From positions 37,821 to 101,820 of the forward strand of contig NZ_LMBV01000007.1 in the NCBI RefSeq assembly GCF_001439925.1: 64,000 nucleotides of DNA, written 5' to 3'. The position numbers and the translations under genes were made by a program. Below the pieces are notes generated by a model, which ran no database searches, was not told where the DNA came from, and worked only from the letters and a program-made list of their open reading frames with translations. Positions 8,643 through 16,545 of this stretch are shown here, one piece after another. Origin of the DNA: Peribacillus muralis (GTDB taxonomy: Bacteria > Bacillota > Bacilli > Bacillales > DSM-1321). Each line of letters begins with the position of its first letter. Position 1 is the stretch's first letter.

Positions 8643-9767
8643 ATGAATTCTAAATATACACCGTTATTCGAATCATTCAACTTAGGGAAAGGGATGAAAC
8701 TGAAAAATCGTCTGGTGATGGCGCCGATGACCAATTTCTCTTCAAATCCTGACGGGACTGTAACTGATGAAGAAGTAAACTATTATGAGCGCCGTTCAAG
8801 CGGGGTAGGCATGGTGATAACGGCCTGCACGAATGTAACGGCAAATGGTAAAGGATTTCATGGGGAGTTTGGCGGTGATACGGACGAAATGATTCCTAGC
8901 CTAAGTCGTTTAGCTTCGGCGATAAAAGCGAAAGGCGCAAAAGCAATCCTCCAGATTTTTCATGGCGGCCGCGAGGTACCACCTGAATTAGTGCCTAATG
9001 GCGATGTTGTAAGCGCAGGTGATATCCCATCAGTTGGCGAAGGGAAAGCGATTCCTCGTCCACTGACAGAGAAGGAAATCGAATCGATCATTCTCGATTT
9101 TGGTGAAACGACTCGACGTGCCATAGAAGCTGGATATGATGGTGTCGAAATTCACGGTGCCAATGGTTACCTGATTCAGCAGTTCTTTTCACCACACTCG
9201 AACCGTCGCGAAGACAAGTGGGGCGGATCACTTGAAAAGCGCCTGAGTTTTCCGTTAGCGGTGGTGGATGAAGTGCAAAAAGCAGTTGCAAAACATGCCA
9301 AAGCTCCGTTCGTCGTAGGCTATCGCTTTTCCCCTGAAGAGCCTGAAACACCGGGAATCACGATGGATGACACACTGGCATTAATTGATGGACTTGCGAG
9401 TAAGGATCTGGATTATCTTCATGTTTCATTAATGGAATTCTGGTCAAAAGCAAGAAGGGGAGCAGATGCTGACCGAGCACGGATCGAAATCATAAAAGAA
9501 CGTGTCGGAGACCAAGTTCCTGTCATCGGCGTTGGCTCAATTTATACTGCTGATGATGCAATCTCTGCACTGCAATCTGGCGTTCCGCTACTCGCAATAG
9601 GCCGCGAACTGATCATCGATCCTGAATGGGTACAAAAAGTGGAACAAGGAAGAGAATCGGAAATCATCACAAAAATAAACAAAAATCATCAACAGCAATT
9701 AGATATTCCTGATCCATTATGGCAAGCCATCATCCATTCTCCAGGATGGTTTCCGGGGATTGAATAG
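8643..9767 (+). CDS. Old yellow enzyme family NADH:flavin oxidoreductase (YqiG-like)
   Basis: FMN-dependent ene-reductase of 374 residues with a TIM-barrel. It shows KNRLVMAPMTN at the N-terminus, QIFHGGREVPPELVP, the substrate/FMN region VEIHGANGYLIQQFFSPHSN with the following WGGSLEKR, and the C-terminal GVGSIYTADDA phosphate-binding stretch. Such enzymes reduce activated double bonds and detoxify quinones, nitro compounds and other electrophiles. It strongly resembles B. subtilis YqiG. GGAGG eight bases before 8643 marks the start. It is the last gene of the Rrf2 unit. Confidence 0.9.
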   Translation: MNSKYTPLFESFNLGKGMKLKNRLVMAPMTNFSSNPDGTVTDEEVNYYERRSSGVGMVITACTNVTANGKGFHGEFGGDTDEMIPSLSRLASAIKAKGAKAILQIFHGGREVPPELVPNGDVVSAGDIPSVGEGKAIPRPLTEKEIESIILDFGETTRRAIEAGYDGVEIHGANGYLIQQFFSPHSNRREDKWGGSLEKRLSFPLAVVDEVQKAVAKHAKAPFVVGYRFSPEEPETPGITMDDTLALIDGLASKDLDYLHVSLMEFWSKARRGADADRARIEIIKERVGDQVPVIGVGSIYTADDAISALQSGVPLLAIGRELIIDPEWVQKVEQGRESEIITKINKNHQQQLDIPDPLWQAIIHSPGWFPGIE

Positions 9768-9860
9768 GAAGTAGACGCTTCTCTGGATTGTACAATGAAT
9801 CATAGGTGAAATTGAACGTGAAATATTTTTAAGGAAAAGAACTCACGCATTATTGAGTGA

Positions 9861-9915
9861 AACCCCTGACATCGGACACACATGAAACAGTGCCCGATGT
9901 CAGGGGTTTTTTTAA
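9861..9915 (+). terminator. Intrinsic terminator after the redox cluster
   Basis: AACCCCTGACATCGG (9861-9875) pairs with CCGATGTCAGGGGTT (9894-9908), followed by T residues. From here to 10142 only a small hairpin (GAGCAAC...GTTGCTC, 10113-10134) is visible. Confidence 0.93.
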
Positions 9916-10142
9916 TGTTGGATTTGACTCATAAATAATCGTGTATAGATGACCTTTACCAGCATTAGTACCTTCATCTTTGTCTTTGTTCAGATGCTTC
10001 GCATAATTCTATTTTAGGGATTATAACCTTAATGAGTGCAGATGTTATCATGCTGAATGTGGACTGTTTGCTTTTAAGTCAGAGTCTGTACATGTCCTTA
10101 GGAGCACTAGAAGAGCAACCATTAATCGTTGCTCCTCTATTG

Positions 10143-10310
10143 TTATTTTCTTTTTAATAGAAGAGCTAATATCAAAGATACTTGCAAAGAAATGATAAGT
10201 AAAAGAGACAAGAGATATTCACTATCCATTGATGCATCAAAGCTTAGGGTGAAAAATACAAGAACTGAAATCACTACAATGATAACGAAAATAAAAATGG
10301 TTTGCGCCAT
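10143..10310 (-). CDS. Small membrane protein, about 55 residues
   Basis: The product starts MAQTIFIFVIIVVIS and has two hydrophobic helices with a short SFDASMDSEY loop and a basic tail LLKRK, so it is probably an integral membrane protein. AAGGAGG lies about eight bases before this ATG on the minus strand, which favours it over the ATG ten codons upstream. No family is recognised. The downstream hairpin at 10113-10134 could end its transcript. Confidence 0.55.
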   Translation of the reverse strand: MAQTIFIFVIIVVISVLVFFTLSFDASMDSEYLLSLLLIISLQVSLILALLLKRK

Positions 10311-10775
10311 ACCCCGCCCTCCTTTCGAACAATAGGGCATTTAGACAGAGTTAACTCATATGTTTTTGAATTTTTACTTATGCTCACACTACTATAGTAT
10401 AATTTTTCTTTTTTTGGGTTTTTGTTTTTAGACGGGATATTCCATAATTGATACAAGTCCAAGTACTTATCCGGCCACTCAATTTTGAGATTTCGATCGA
10501 CTTCAGCCATTTGTTTAAGGTGATTTTCCATCTTAAGGGTCGTACCCGTTTAATATGTACAGTTGAGGAGCAAAAAAGCTGAAGGAAAAACCAATCCATT
10601 TTTAACCGGGCGATTTTATTATTGAAACGATTTATTTCATATTTGGTACAGCGAATGTTTTTATATAGGTGAGGTCGTGAATCCGAGATCAATGATGCTT
10701 GATTTTAAGTCATGATATTAAATGCTTTTCCCAAATCATTTAAGTCTGAAAACCATTCAAGAGGGAGGGTGGAAA
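10311..10775. other. Region without a supported gene
   Basis: Overlapping minus-strand reading frames of 85 and 102 codons cover 10384-10692, but neither has a ribosome binding site or a recognisable pattern. One frame (NHLKQMAEVDRNLKIEW) looks protein-like and may be a decayed gene fragment. Confidence 0.4.
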
Positions 10776-10810
10776 ACAAAAAAATACGGAGTGGATGAAT
10801 CCAGCTCCGT
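10776..10810 (-). terminator. Intrinsic terminator of the doxX gene
   Basis: Read on the minus strand, ACGGAG and CTCCGT flank an inner GCTGGATTCATCCAC loop (10786-10810), and ATTTTTTTG follows. Confidence 0.85.
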
Positions 10811-10832
10811 GTCTTCCATAATCAAATATACC

Positions 10833-11231
10833 TTAAAAAAGAATAGAATCAAGTGAGTAAGGGCCAGCTCCAGTTAACGCTACACCGATCGCCACTGCAA
10901 GGATGGCAAGGTTGTATTCATACCCGTTCTGGGTCGCCCAGTAGCCATTTGCTCCGTGAACCTTAACAATCGCAGCAAGCATGGTAAGGGCAATCAATAT
11001 CCCAGCCAGAGGTGTAAGCAGACCTAAAGCGAATAAGGCACCGCCAATAAGCTCTGATAAACCAGCAAATAGGGCCATCATAACACCCGGCTTCATACCG
11101 ATTGAATCAAACCAGCCGCCAGTACCTTTTAAACCATGACCTCCAAACCACCCAAACAGTTTTTGAGCGCCATGACCAACGAACGATAAACCGATAACTA
11201 CTCGTATAACTAGTAAACCTAAACCAATCAT
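10833..11231 (-). CDS. DoxX family membrane protein (MhqP-like)
   Basis: This 132-residue integral membrane protein has four hydrophobic helices and the typical DoxX pattern GLLVIRVVIGLSFVGHGAQKLFGWFGGHG at the start. AGGAGG precedes the ATG. In B. subtilis the DoxX protein MhqP belongs to the MhqR regulon, which responds to hydroquinones. The promoter here carries similar inverted repeats (next entry), so a role in quinone or thiol stress is likely. The gene stands alone and has its own terminator. Confidence 0.88.
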   Translation of the reverse strand: MIGLGLLVIRVVIGLSFVGHGAQKLFGWFGGHGLKGTGGWFDSIGMKPGVMMALFAGLSELIGGALFALGLLTPLAGILIALTMLAAIVKVHGANGYWATQNGYEYNLAILAVAIGVALTGAGPYSLDSILF

Positions 11232-11265
11232 ATATAATTCCTCCTGAAATTTATATTATATTAAG

Positions 11266-11344
11266 ATATCTTTATATCGAGATATTAGTGTAAAAAAATA
11301 AGCGGTTATTATCTCGAATTAAATTATCTTTAATTAAAGATAAT
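11266..11344. promoter_or_regulatory. Two inverted repeats before doxX, MhqR-like operators
   Basis: ATATCT (11266-11271) and AGATAT (11280-11285) form one interrupted palindrome containing TCGAGAT. A second element at 11323-11344 is a perfect 22-base palindrome with half-site ATTATCTTTAA, and TTATCTCGAATTAAA lies just beside it at about 11307-11321. The TATCTCGAA half-site resembles the MhqR box remembered from B. subtilis. Confidence 0.5.
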
Positions 11345-11454
11345 ACATTGTAAGTGATTTGTCAAATGAATTTAGGATTGAAATAATAAATCAGATACCG
11401 TGACGCACATATAGCCGATTTTATATAGATAATTCAAGGTTGGTTCAAAGACCG

Positions 11455-11960
11455 TTACCGATTGAGGAGAGCGCATATTTTATCCGGTGCCGGCCGTTTC
11501 GAGTCTTGGATATGAAGCCACCATAAGACAACTTTAAATCCTGTTTGTACTGCTGAATTAATGATTATATCGTTATGAAGTCCACCTACAGGCCGATATA
11601 ATGTCGGCTTGTATTTAGCAATATCCCAAAACACTTTATCGGTTTTATCCAATTCAGAAGATAATAACTCAGCTGTCATCTGCCGTAACAATGATGATAC
11701 GTCTGGTTTGCAATTTCATACCCTACTTTTATTTCTCTTTTGATGATGCAAGGATTGCTTTTCACTTTATTGCCTAAAACAAAAAACGCGGCTTTGGAAT
11801 TATATTTAGCTAATATATCGAGAATTTTGGGTGTATAGGAAGGATGTGGTCCATCGTTTGCCATTACGTTTCGCGTTTTCGCATATATCTCCTGCTGGAT
11901 GTTATCGCATCGATATGGTTAGTCAAAGAAGAAAATAAGGAACAAAATGGACGCAGTCAT
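11455..11960 (-). pseudogene. Broken polysaccharide deacetylase (NodB domain)
   Basis: Minus-strand remnant of a secreted polysaccharide deacetylase. A signal-peptide-like start MTASILFLIFFFD at 11960 is followed at once by an in-frame TAA (codon 14). The frame then continues as QQEIYAKTRNV and NDGPHPSYTPKILDILAKYN, where the catalytic DDGPH is changed to NDGPH. The metal-binding HxxxH region reads NQTYHH, and a frameshift near 11685 moves the rest (KVFWDIAKYKPTLYRPVGG) into another frame. One nonsense codon, one frameshift and a changed active-site residue show it is dead. Confidence 0.8.
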
Positions 11961-12047
11961 CGTTTGGGTCTTCAAAAAAGTCCCTCCTGAAACATGTATA
12001 TAAGGCAGTATGTGAAGCGCCATTTAATTTTTTAGTGGGTTACCCTT

Positions 12048-12410
12048 TTAAACAATGAACATTTGCAATATGATGGGTGTTCCTTGGATGGGGGTATCAA
12101 TCGTGTTCAATGTAAGCTTTCCTGGTTCAACGGTATAATTTTCATGAGGCTGCAAAACGCCATTTATGAATAAATTCATATACGATACTTTTGAAGGATC
12201 TGGTATGACCTGTTTTCCAATGTCCGTTATTCCATCTTGTTCATCAAAAACTCGTTGACAGCCTTTTGCGACAGCATAAAACTCAAAAGCCACGATTCTT
12301 TTCGGAATTTTCGTGCGAACTTCCGTGAAAGAGCATGTAGGGAAAAACAACAAAGGTTTAGGGATTTTTTCATCATCCTCTTTGATGAAACGGCAATATT
12401 TATTGTCCAT
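12048..12410 (-). CDS. DUF4183 domain protein
   Basis: This 120-residue protein has a C-terminal DUF4183 pattern: YMNLFINGVLQPHENYTVE and LNTIDTPIQGTPIILQMF. The N-terminal half (KRIVAFEFYAVAKGCQRVF) is specific to this subgroup. DUF4183 proteins are found in spore formers, often in collagen-like or exosporium-associated proteins, so a surface role is plausible but not shown. It is transcribed divergently from a second DUF4183 gene at 12548, and the two share about 130 bases of promoter region. Confidence 0.75.
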   Translation of the reverse strand: MDNKYCRFIKEDDEKIPKPLLFFPTCSFTEVRTKIPKRIVAFEFYAVAKGCQRVFDEQDGITDIGKQVIPDPSKVSYMNLFINGVLQPHENYTVEPGKLTLNTIDTPIQGTPIILQMFIV

Positions 12411-12547
12411 TTTCTTAAATTTCCCCCTTTTTTTATCTCCTATTATATTTTATATAAAATGCGGATTATCGTGATGACCATTTTTGGAAGCTGTCTATAC
12501 ACTTCCGTCTTTGATGTCATAGCTTATAGGGAAGAGAGGTGAATATA

Positions 12548-12928
12548 TTGCCGTTAAAGATAATGAAATTGGCGATTGCGGCTACTTCGCTGATTACTGT
12601 AAATCCATTGATCACCCGTTTATTTTATGAGGTGCCTGCTACATCGGATGGTCCAACCACTCTGACGATCGATGCTGCAAGCTTTATGACGGACACTGGT
12701 GGTCCTGCCACGGTGCTGCCTGTATTAAATGCGGAAAATAGCTCATATGAAGTGTTTATTAATGGTGTGCTGCAAATGGAGGATATATCCACATACACTC
12801 CAGGTGCTACTGGTGTAGGAAGGCTTGTGCTGACAATTCCGGATGATTCATCCGTATTGGCAGGGTCTCCTGTCGTACTAGTCGTGACAAACTACGCACC
12901 AACCTCAGATGTTGATATTGTAACGTAA
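12548..12928 (+). CDS. DUF4183 domain protein
   Basis: About 126 residues. The start MPLKIMKLAIAATS is typical for stand-alone DUF4183 proteins. The domain follows with SSYEVFINGVLQMEDISTY, the TPGATGVGRL turn and SVLAGSPVVLVVTNY. A TTG at 12548 lies eight bases after GAGAGG and matches relatives better than the GTG at 12539. It is probably a spore-surface or secreted beta-rich protein with an unknown partner. It is divergent from the gene at 12048-12410 and ends in its own terminator. Confidence 0.78.
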   Translation: MPLKIMKLAIAATSLITVNPLITRLFYEVPATSDGPTTLTIDAASFMTDTGGPATVLPVLNAENSSYEVFINGVLQMEDISTYTPGATGVGRLVLTIPDDSSVLAGSPVVLVVTNYAPTSDVDIVT

Positions 12929-12959
12929 CCAAATCCGCGCCTCTTAAACGAAAACAAGA

Positions 12960-12992
12960 AAACAGGCAGCGCCGAAAGTGCTGCCTGTTTTT
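12960..12992 (+). terminator. Intrinsic terminator
   Basis: AAACAGGCAGC (12960-12970) pairs with GCTGCCTGTTT (12980-12990), then more T. It ends the plus-strand DUF4183 gene. Confidence 0.92.
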
Positions 12993-13101
12993 AATAGGGT
13001 AAATCCATAAAGGCAAGGAAATAAAAAAGAGGTTCGAATGTCAAAAAAAGCATAGTGCCAGGAGTAAATGCTAATGGAGATGAAATGGAAAGAATACATA
13101 T

Positions 13102-13275
13102 TTAAAATTCTGGACCGGTTTTATAAAAAAGTTCATTATATTTATTCAGTAATTGATCAAGTTGCTGGCTATACTCGACGGCAACATGTGAGTTCAAACC
13201 ATCTTCAGCGACAACTTTTATAAGCTCTTTCCGCTTTGATTCAATCTGTTCGAGATATTCATTCTTTTTAGCCAT
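13102..13275 (-). CDS. Spo0E-like aspartyl-phosphatase (YnzD-like)
   Basis: 57-residue product MAKKNEYLEQIESKRKEL... with the Spo0E family signature: IESKRKELIKVV, the GLNSH turn and the SQQLDQLLNKYNELF helix, including the conserved SxxLD. Such proteins remove the phosphoryl group from Spo0A~P and so delay sporulation. GAAAGG precedes the ATG on the minus strand. In B. subtilis the Spo0E-like gene ynzD lies between yneF and ccdA. This gene sits just before the ccdA remnant, which supports orthology, although the strand and the 9.6 kb distance from yneF differ in context. Confidence 0.85.
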   Translation of the reverse strand: MAKKNEYLEQIESKRKELIKVVAEDGLNSHVAVEYSQQLDQLLNKYNELFYKTGPEF

Positions 13276-13453
13276 TATATTTCCTTTCTGGCCCCAGCAT
13301 TATATTAAGGTACCCTTTAATGAGTTTTAGTTGTAAAATCTGTATGAATATAACAATTATATCGGCTTGGACCAGTGAATTCAAATATGTGCTGACACCG
13401 ATAATTAAATAGCATCTAATCAGCTATGGTTATCAAATCTTCGCCGCTTCATA

Positions 13454-13717
13454 GATGTTTTTTAGGTGGACACCGTGTGCAGGCCCATCTTTAGGGGCTG
13501 TCATATCTTTAGCTGCCACGAATACCAATGCTGCCATGAAGTATATGGCTGGTTATAAATTAGGGTTTGCCGGCCCATTTTCATATTATCCTTATTTCTC
13601 GGAAAGAAGGTTGGAGGATACCAGATGATTGTAATGGGTATGTTCTTGTATTTTAATTGGATGACCTCAATAATTGCAGTCCTGTCTAAACTATTCGGTT
13701 GCTTCATTAGATTTTAG
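13454..13717 (+). pseudogene. ccdA: Truncated and frameshifted ccdA
   Basis: Remnant of the cytochrome c biogenesis protein CcdA, which passes electrons across the membrane. Only the C-terminal half is recognisable. The frame from 13454 reads [18 protein letters not shown] and then [14 protein letters not shown], corresponding to the conserved WTPC redox segment. It stops at about 13625. An overlapping frame continues [17 protein letters not shown] and ends LSKLFG at 13717. No N-terminal half with the first redox cysteine is visible upstream. The neighbours yneI and yneJ are intact. Confidence 0.8.
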
Positions 13718-13920
13718 TCTATAAAAATCTAATTTTTCAAAAATATTCAAATCAACTAAGTATTATTAGGTCATATTACCCTGAATAAGCGATTTGCATA
13801 CTTGGAACCGGGTTGAAAATTCTTGATTTTAGGTCTAAAGTTTTATATCCTATACATACTACATAAATCATACATTTTCTAACCCAGGATTATTGTTGTT
13901 GGAAATGAGGAGGAACGAAC

Positions 13921-14280
13921 ATGGCCCGAATATTAATTGTTGATGATGCTAAGTTTATGAGAATGACGCTTTCAAATATTTTATTAAAAGCGGGACATGA
14001 AGTGATTGGTGAAGGAGAGAATGGCAAAGAAGCGATCGACTTGTATCGACACCTTCAACCTGATTTGGTGACCATGGATATTACGATGCCACTCATGAGC
14101 GGGCTGGAGGCAGTTAAAGAAATCAAGAAGGAATTTCGGGCTGCAAAGGTTATAATGTGCTCTGCGATGGGGCAGCAAAAAATGGTTGTCGAAGCCATAG
14201 AAGCTGGTGCAAAGGATTTTATCGTCAAGCCTTTTGACGAGAGCAGGGTAGTGGATGCCCTCAGTAGGGTGCTTAATTAA
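13921..14280 (+). CDS. yneI: CheY-like response regulator YneI (CcdB)
   Basis: Stand-alone receiver domain of 119 residues with no output domain. It shows the acidic pair VDDAKFMRM near residue 8, the phospho-acceptor aspartate in DLVTMDITMPLMSG near residue 54, and the conserved lysine in FIVKPF. GAGGAGG precedes the ATG. It is the ortholog by position of yneI, called ccdB in B. subtilis, and sits between the ccdA remnant and yneJ. A partner kinase is not visible here. Confidence 0.9.
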   Translation: MARILIVDDAKFMRMTLSNILLKAGHEVIGEGENGKEAIDLYRHLQPDLVTMDITMPLMSGLEAVKEIKKEFRAAKVIMCSAMGQQKMVVEAIEAGAKDFIVKPFDESRVVDALSRVLN

Positions 14281-14394
14281 ACGCACTCTCCTTGTTTATC
14301 TTAAATAGGTAATATATACTTTGTTTATGAATTGAAGTCATATATAATTTTTTATTGTACTTACCTATTTTTAGTTAAAAGGGATGGTTAAGAG

Positions 14395-14856
14395 ATGATA
14401 TATATAACAACAGGTATAGCAATCGTGATGGCTATAGGTGTTTTCATGTTTCGGATGAAGGAAACGAAAAAACCAGTGAATGAAAAAAAAATCATCTTGC
14501 CGCCGCTATTCATGAGTACCGGCGCTTTGATGTTTATATTCCCGATGTTTAGGGTGACTCGATACGAATTTTTGGAAGCTCTTGTAGCAGGGATGATATT
14601 TTCCATTTTGCTAATTAAAACTTCAAAATTTGAAGTGAGAGATGAAAAAATTTATATTCTGCGCTCCAAAGCGTTCATATTCATCTTGATCGGCCTTATG
14701 GTGATTCGACTGGTGGCAAAACTGATGCTTGGAAGCACGATTGAAATTGGTGTTTTGAGCGGTATGTTTTTCTTACTTGCTTTAGCGATGATCGTTCCAT
14801 GGAGAATTGCAATGCTTTATCAATACAAAAAGGTTAAGGCAGCTAGTTTCAGCTAA
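14395..14856 (+). CDS. yneJ: CcdC family membrane protein YneJ
   Basis: This 153-residue integral membrane protein has about four or five hydrophobic helices, including the first at residues 2-18, and the conserved block ILPPLFMSTGALMFIFPMFR. It ends with IVPWRIAMLYQYKK. It matches the CcdC/YneJ family in length and gene context (yneI-yneJ). CcdC was named for its place in the cytochrome c operon, but its biochemical role is unknown. The gene is intact although ccdA nearby is broken. Confidence 0.88.
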   Translation: MIYITTGIAIVMAIGVFMFRMKETKKPVNEKKIILPPLFMSTGALMFIFPMFRVTRYEFLEALVAGMIFSILLIKTSKFEVRDEKIYILRSKAFIFILIGLMVIRLVAKLMLGSTIEIGVLSGMFFLLALAMIVPWRIAMLYQYKKVKAASFS

Positions 14857-14895
14857 ATGGCTGTAAGCTTGAATTCAACTAATAAAAGTTATTGA

Positions 14896-14932
14896 GACCT
14901 GAGTCGAGCTTAAAAAGACTTAGGTTTTTTCC
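14896..14932 (+). terminator. Intrinsic terminator after yneJ
   Basis: ACCTGAGTC pairs with GACTTAGGT with one wobble, followed by TTTTTT. Confidence 0.85.
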
Positions 14933-15083
14933 CGTTTGGCAAAGCGTAAATGCAAATTGATTTTTAAAAGCATGCGAAAGGTTCCTATCCACGTTTTTTT
15001 TTCATTTTCAAGACGGAATCGTTGGCTCATGCCACTTCTAGTGATAACATAATTTTAACCAAATTTAAGGAGATGTTGATAAA

Positions 15084-15389
15084 ATGGTGGATGAAGTCGT
15101 TTTAAATGATGTTCGACTGCATGTTGCTGATTTTCTAGCTGAAAATGTAGAAGGCTCTGAAGGGGTAAAAATCAGAAAAATCCGTTTTAATTTCGAGGTT
15201 ACGAATAAGGAGTACCATGATATTACAACACTGCTTTATCAAATGATTTTTGATGTGAAGATTCCACAGCTAAACGAAGAATTTCGAGCAGAGATCCATA
15301 ATTACGCAACGTCCGTTACAAATTTATATGAAGAAAATGCCGTGGGGGATTTCTCACTTGTTTTACTAGAGGTGAACGAGTTAGAATGA
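15084..15389 (+). CDS. DUF3219 family protein (YkvR-like)
   Basis: This 101-residue soluble protein matches the DUF3219 family: VLNDVRLHVADFL at the start, then KIRFNFEVTNKEYHDITTLLY and the C-terminal NYATSVTNLYEENAVGDF. It corresponds to B. subtilis YkvR in length. AAGGAGATG precedes the ATG. The function is unknown. It stands alone between the yneJ terminator and yneK. Confidence 0.82.
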   Translation: MVDEVVLNDVRLHVADFLAENVEGSEGVKIRKIRFNFEVTNKEYHDITTLLYQMIFDVKIPQLNEEFRAEIHNYATSVTNLYEENAVGDFSLVLLEVNELE

Positions 15390-15466
15390 TTACTTTGCCA
15401 GTCTTGTAAAGATATGGGTTACTGTCTATAATAATAGTGACGATTCTATACATATGAGGTGATACT

Positions 15467-15895
15467 TTGCTTAGTGGCTGGTTTTTATGGTTTATTCTAT
15501 TTTGGGTAATCCTTTTAATTTCATTGATGAGCATTGGCGGCTTTTTCATGTTTCGAAAATTCCTGAAAAGATTTCCTAAAGAAGACGGGAAGTCGGATAT
15601 GGATTGGGAAGAATACTACTTAGATCAAACCAAACACTTATGGACAAAGCAGCAAAAGGAGTTACTTGAAGATTTAGTGAGCCCTGTACCAGAACTTTTC
15701 CGGGATGTTGCTCGGCATAAAATTGCCGGGAAAATCGGTGAGTTGGCCATAAAGGAAAAAGCGGGGGATATTACGGAGGATCTTGTGATACGAGGCTATA
15801 TCATCGCGACACCAAAGCGTGACCATAAATTCTTGCAAAAAAAGTTGGCTGAACGAGAAGTGAATATGAGTCCATATGAACATTTATTCAGTTAA
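15467..15895 (+). CDS. yneK: DUF2621 family membrane protein YneK
   Basis: This 142-residue protein has an N-terminal transmembrane segment (WFLWFILFWVILLISLMSIG, residues about 4-24) and a soluble, mostly helical tail with DMDWEEYYLDQTKHLW and IRGYIIATPKRDHKFL. This is the YneK/DUF2621 pattern. The start is a TTG preceded by GAGGTGA. The role is unknown. In B. subtilis yneK follows yneJ, as here apart from the DUF3219 gene. Confidence 0.85.
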   Translation: MLSGWFLWFILFWVILLISLMSIGGFFMFRKFLKRFPKEDGKSDMDWEEYYLDQTKHLWTKQQKELLEDLVSPVPELFRDVARHKIAGKIGELAIKEKAGDITEDLVIRGYIIATPKRDHKFLQKKLAEREVNMSPYEHLFS

Positions 15896-15937
15896 TGTTA
15901 ATGAGGAAAAGGGCCGACTGCAGGCAAACTCGAACTG

Positions 15938-15982
15938 CCCGGTATATGTTAGACACCAGACTCACATGTACCGGGTGTTTTT
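15938..15982 (+). terminator. Intrinsic terminator after yneK
   Basis: CCCGGTA (15938-15944) pairs with TACCGGG (15969-15975), with an inner ATGT/ACAT pairing, followed by TGTTTTT. Confidence 0.85.
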
Positions 15983-16179
15983 ATGGCTAATTTTACAGAT
16001 ATGGGACTATCAATTGGGACCGACCAACAAATAATATAAAAGAAAAATTTTTAGTCAAATAAATAATGAAACTTAAAGTTCCATACTTAACAACTAATGT
16101 TATTGAAGAAATACAAAACATAATGATTATTTTTATATGAAATGTTATTCGAGTAATTGTATTGAGTTTGAGGTAATTT

Positions 16180-16545
16180 CGTAGATAAAAAAGCAGTTTT
16201 GGTAGATAAATCTCGAATTTCGTAGATAAATCTCAAATATCGTAGATAAAAAAGCAGTTTTGATAGATAAATCACAAAATTCGTAGATAAAAAAGCAGTT
16301 TTGGTAGATAAATCTCGAATTTCGTAGATAAAGAAGCAGTTTTCGTAGATAAATCTCAAATATCGTAGATAAAAAAGCAGTTTTGCTAGATAAATCCCAA
16401 ATATCGTAGATAAAGAAGCAGTTTTGGCAGATAAATCACAAATTTCGTAGAAAAAAAGCAGTTTAGGTAGATAAATCACAAAATTCGCAGATAAAAAAGC
16501 AGTTTTGGTAGATAAATCCTGAATTTCGTAAAAAAAAGCAGTTTA
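16180..16545. repeat. Tandem array of about 20.5-bp half-units
   Basis: A core CGTAGATAAA or GGTAGATAAA recurs about 17 times at steps of 20-21 bases. The cores alternate between two tails, AAAGCAGTTTT and TCTCGAATTT (with variants such as TCACAAAAT), giving a 41-bp compound unit. Copies with two equal tails in a row occur at about 16221-16241 and 16344-16364. Divergence rises toward the right end (16446 and 16527 copies lack parts of the core). No cas genes or constant spacers are near, so this is not a CRISPR array. Confidence 0.9.

Noticed and set aside
10274..10692. Two overlapping minus-strand frames of 85 and 102 codons
   Set aside because: No start signals. They overlap each other and the upstream part of the small membrane gene. 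At best a decayed fragment.
16087..16479. 130-codon minus-strand frame with repeats such as RFIYEIRDLSTKTAFLST
   Set aside because: It is only a translation of the 20.5-bp repeat array, open because the repeat contains no stop in this frame.
16180..16545. CRISPR array
   Set aside because: Units of 20-21 bases follow each other directly without unique spacers, and no cas genes are present.
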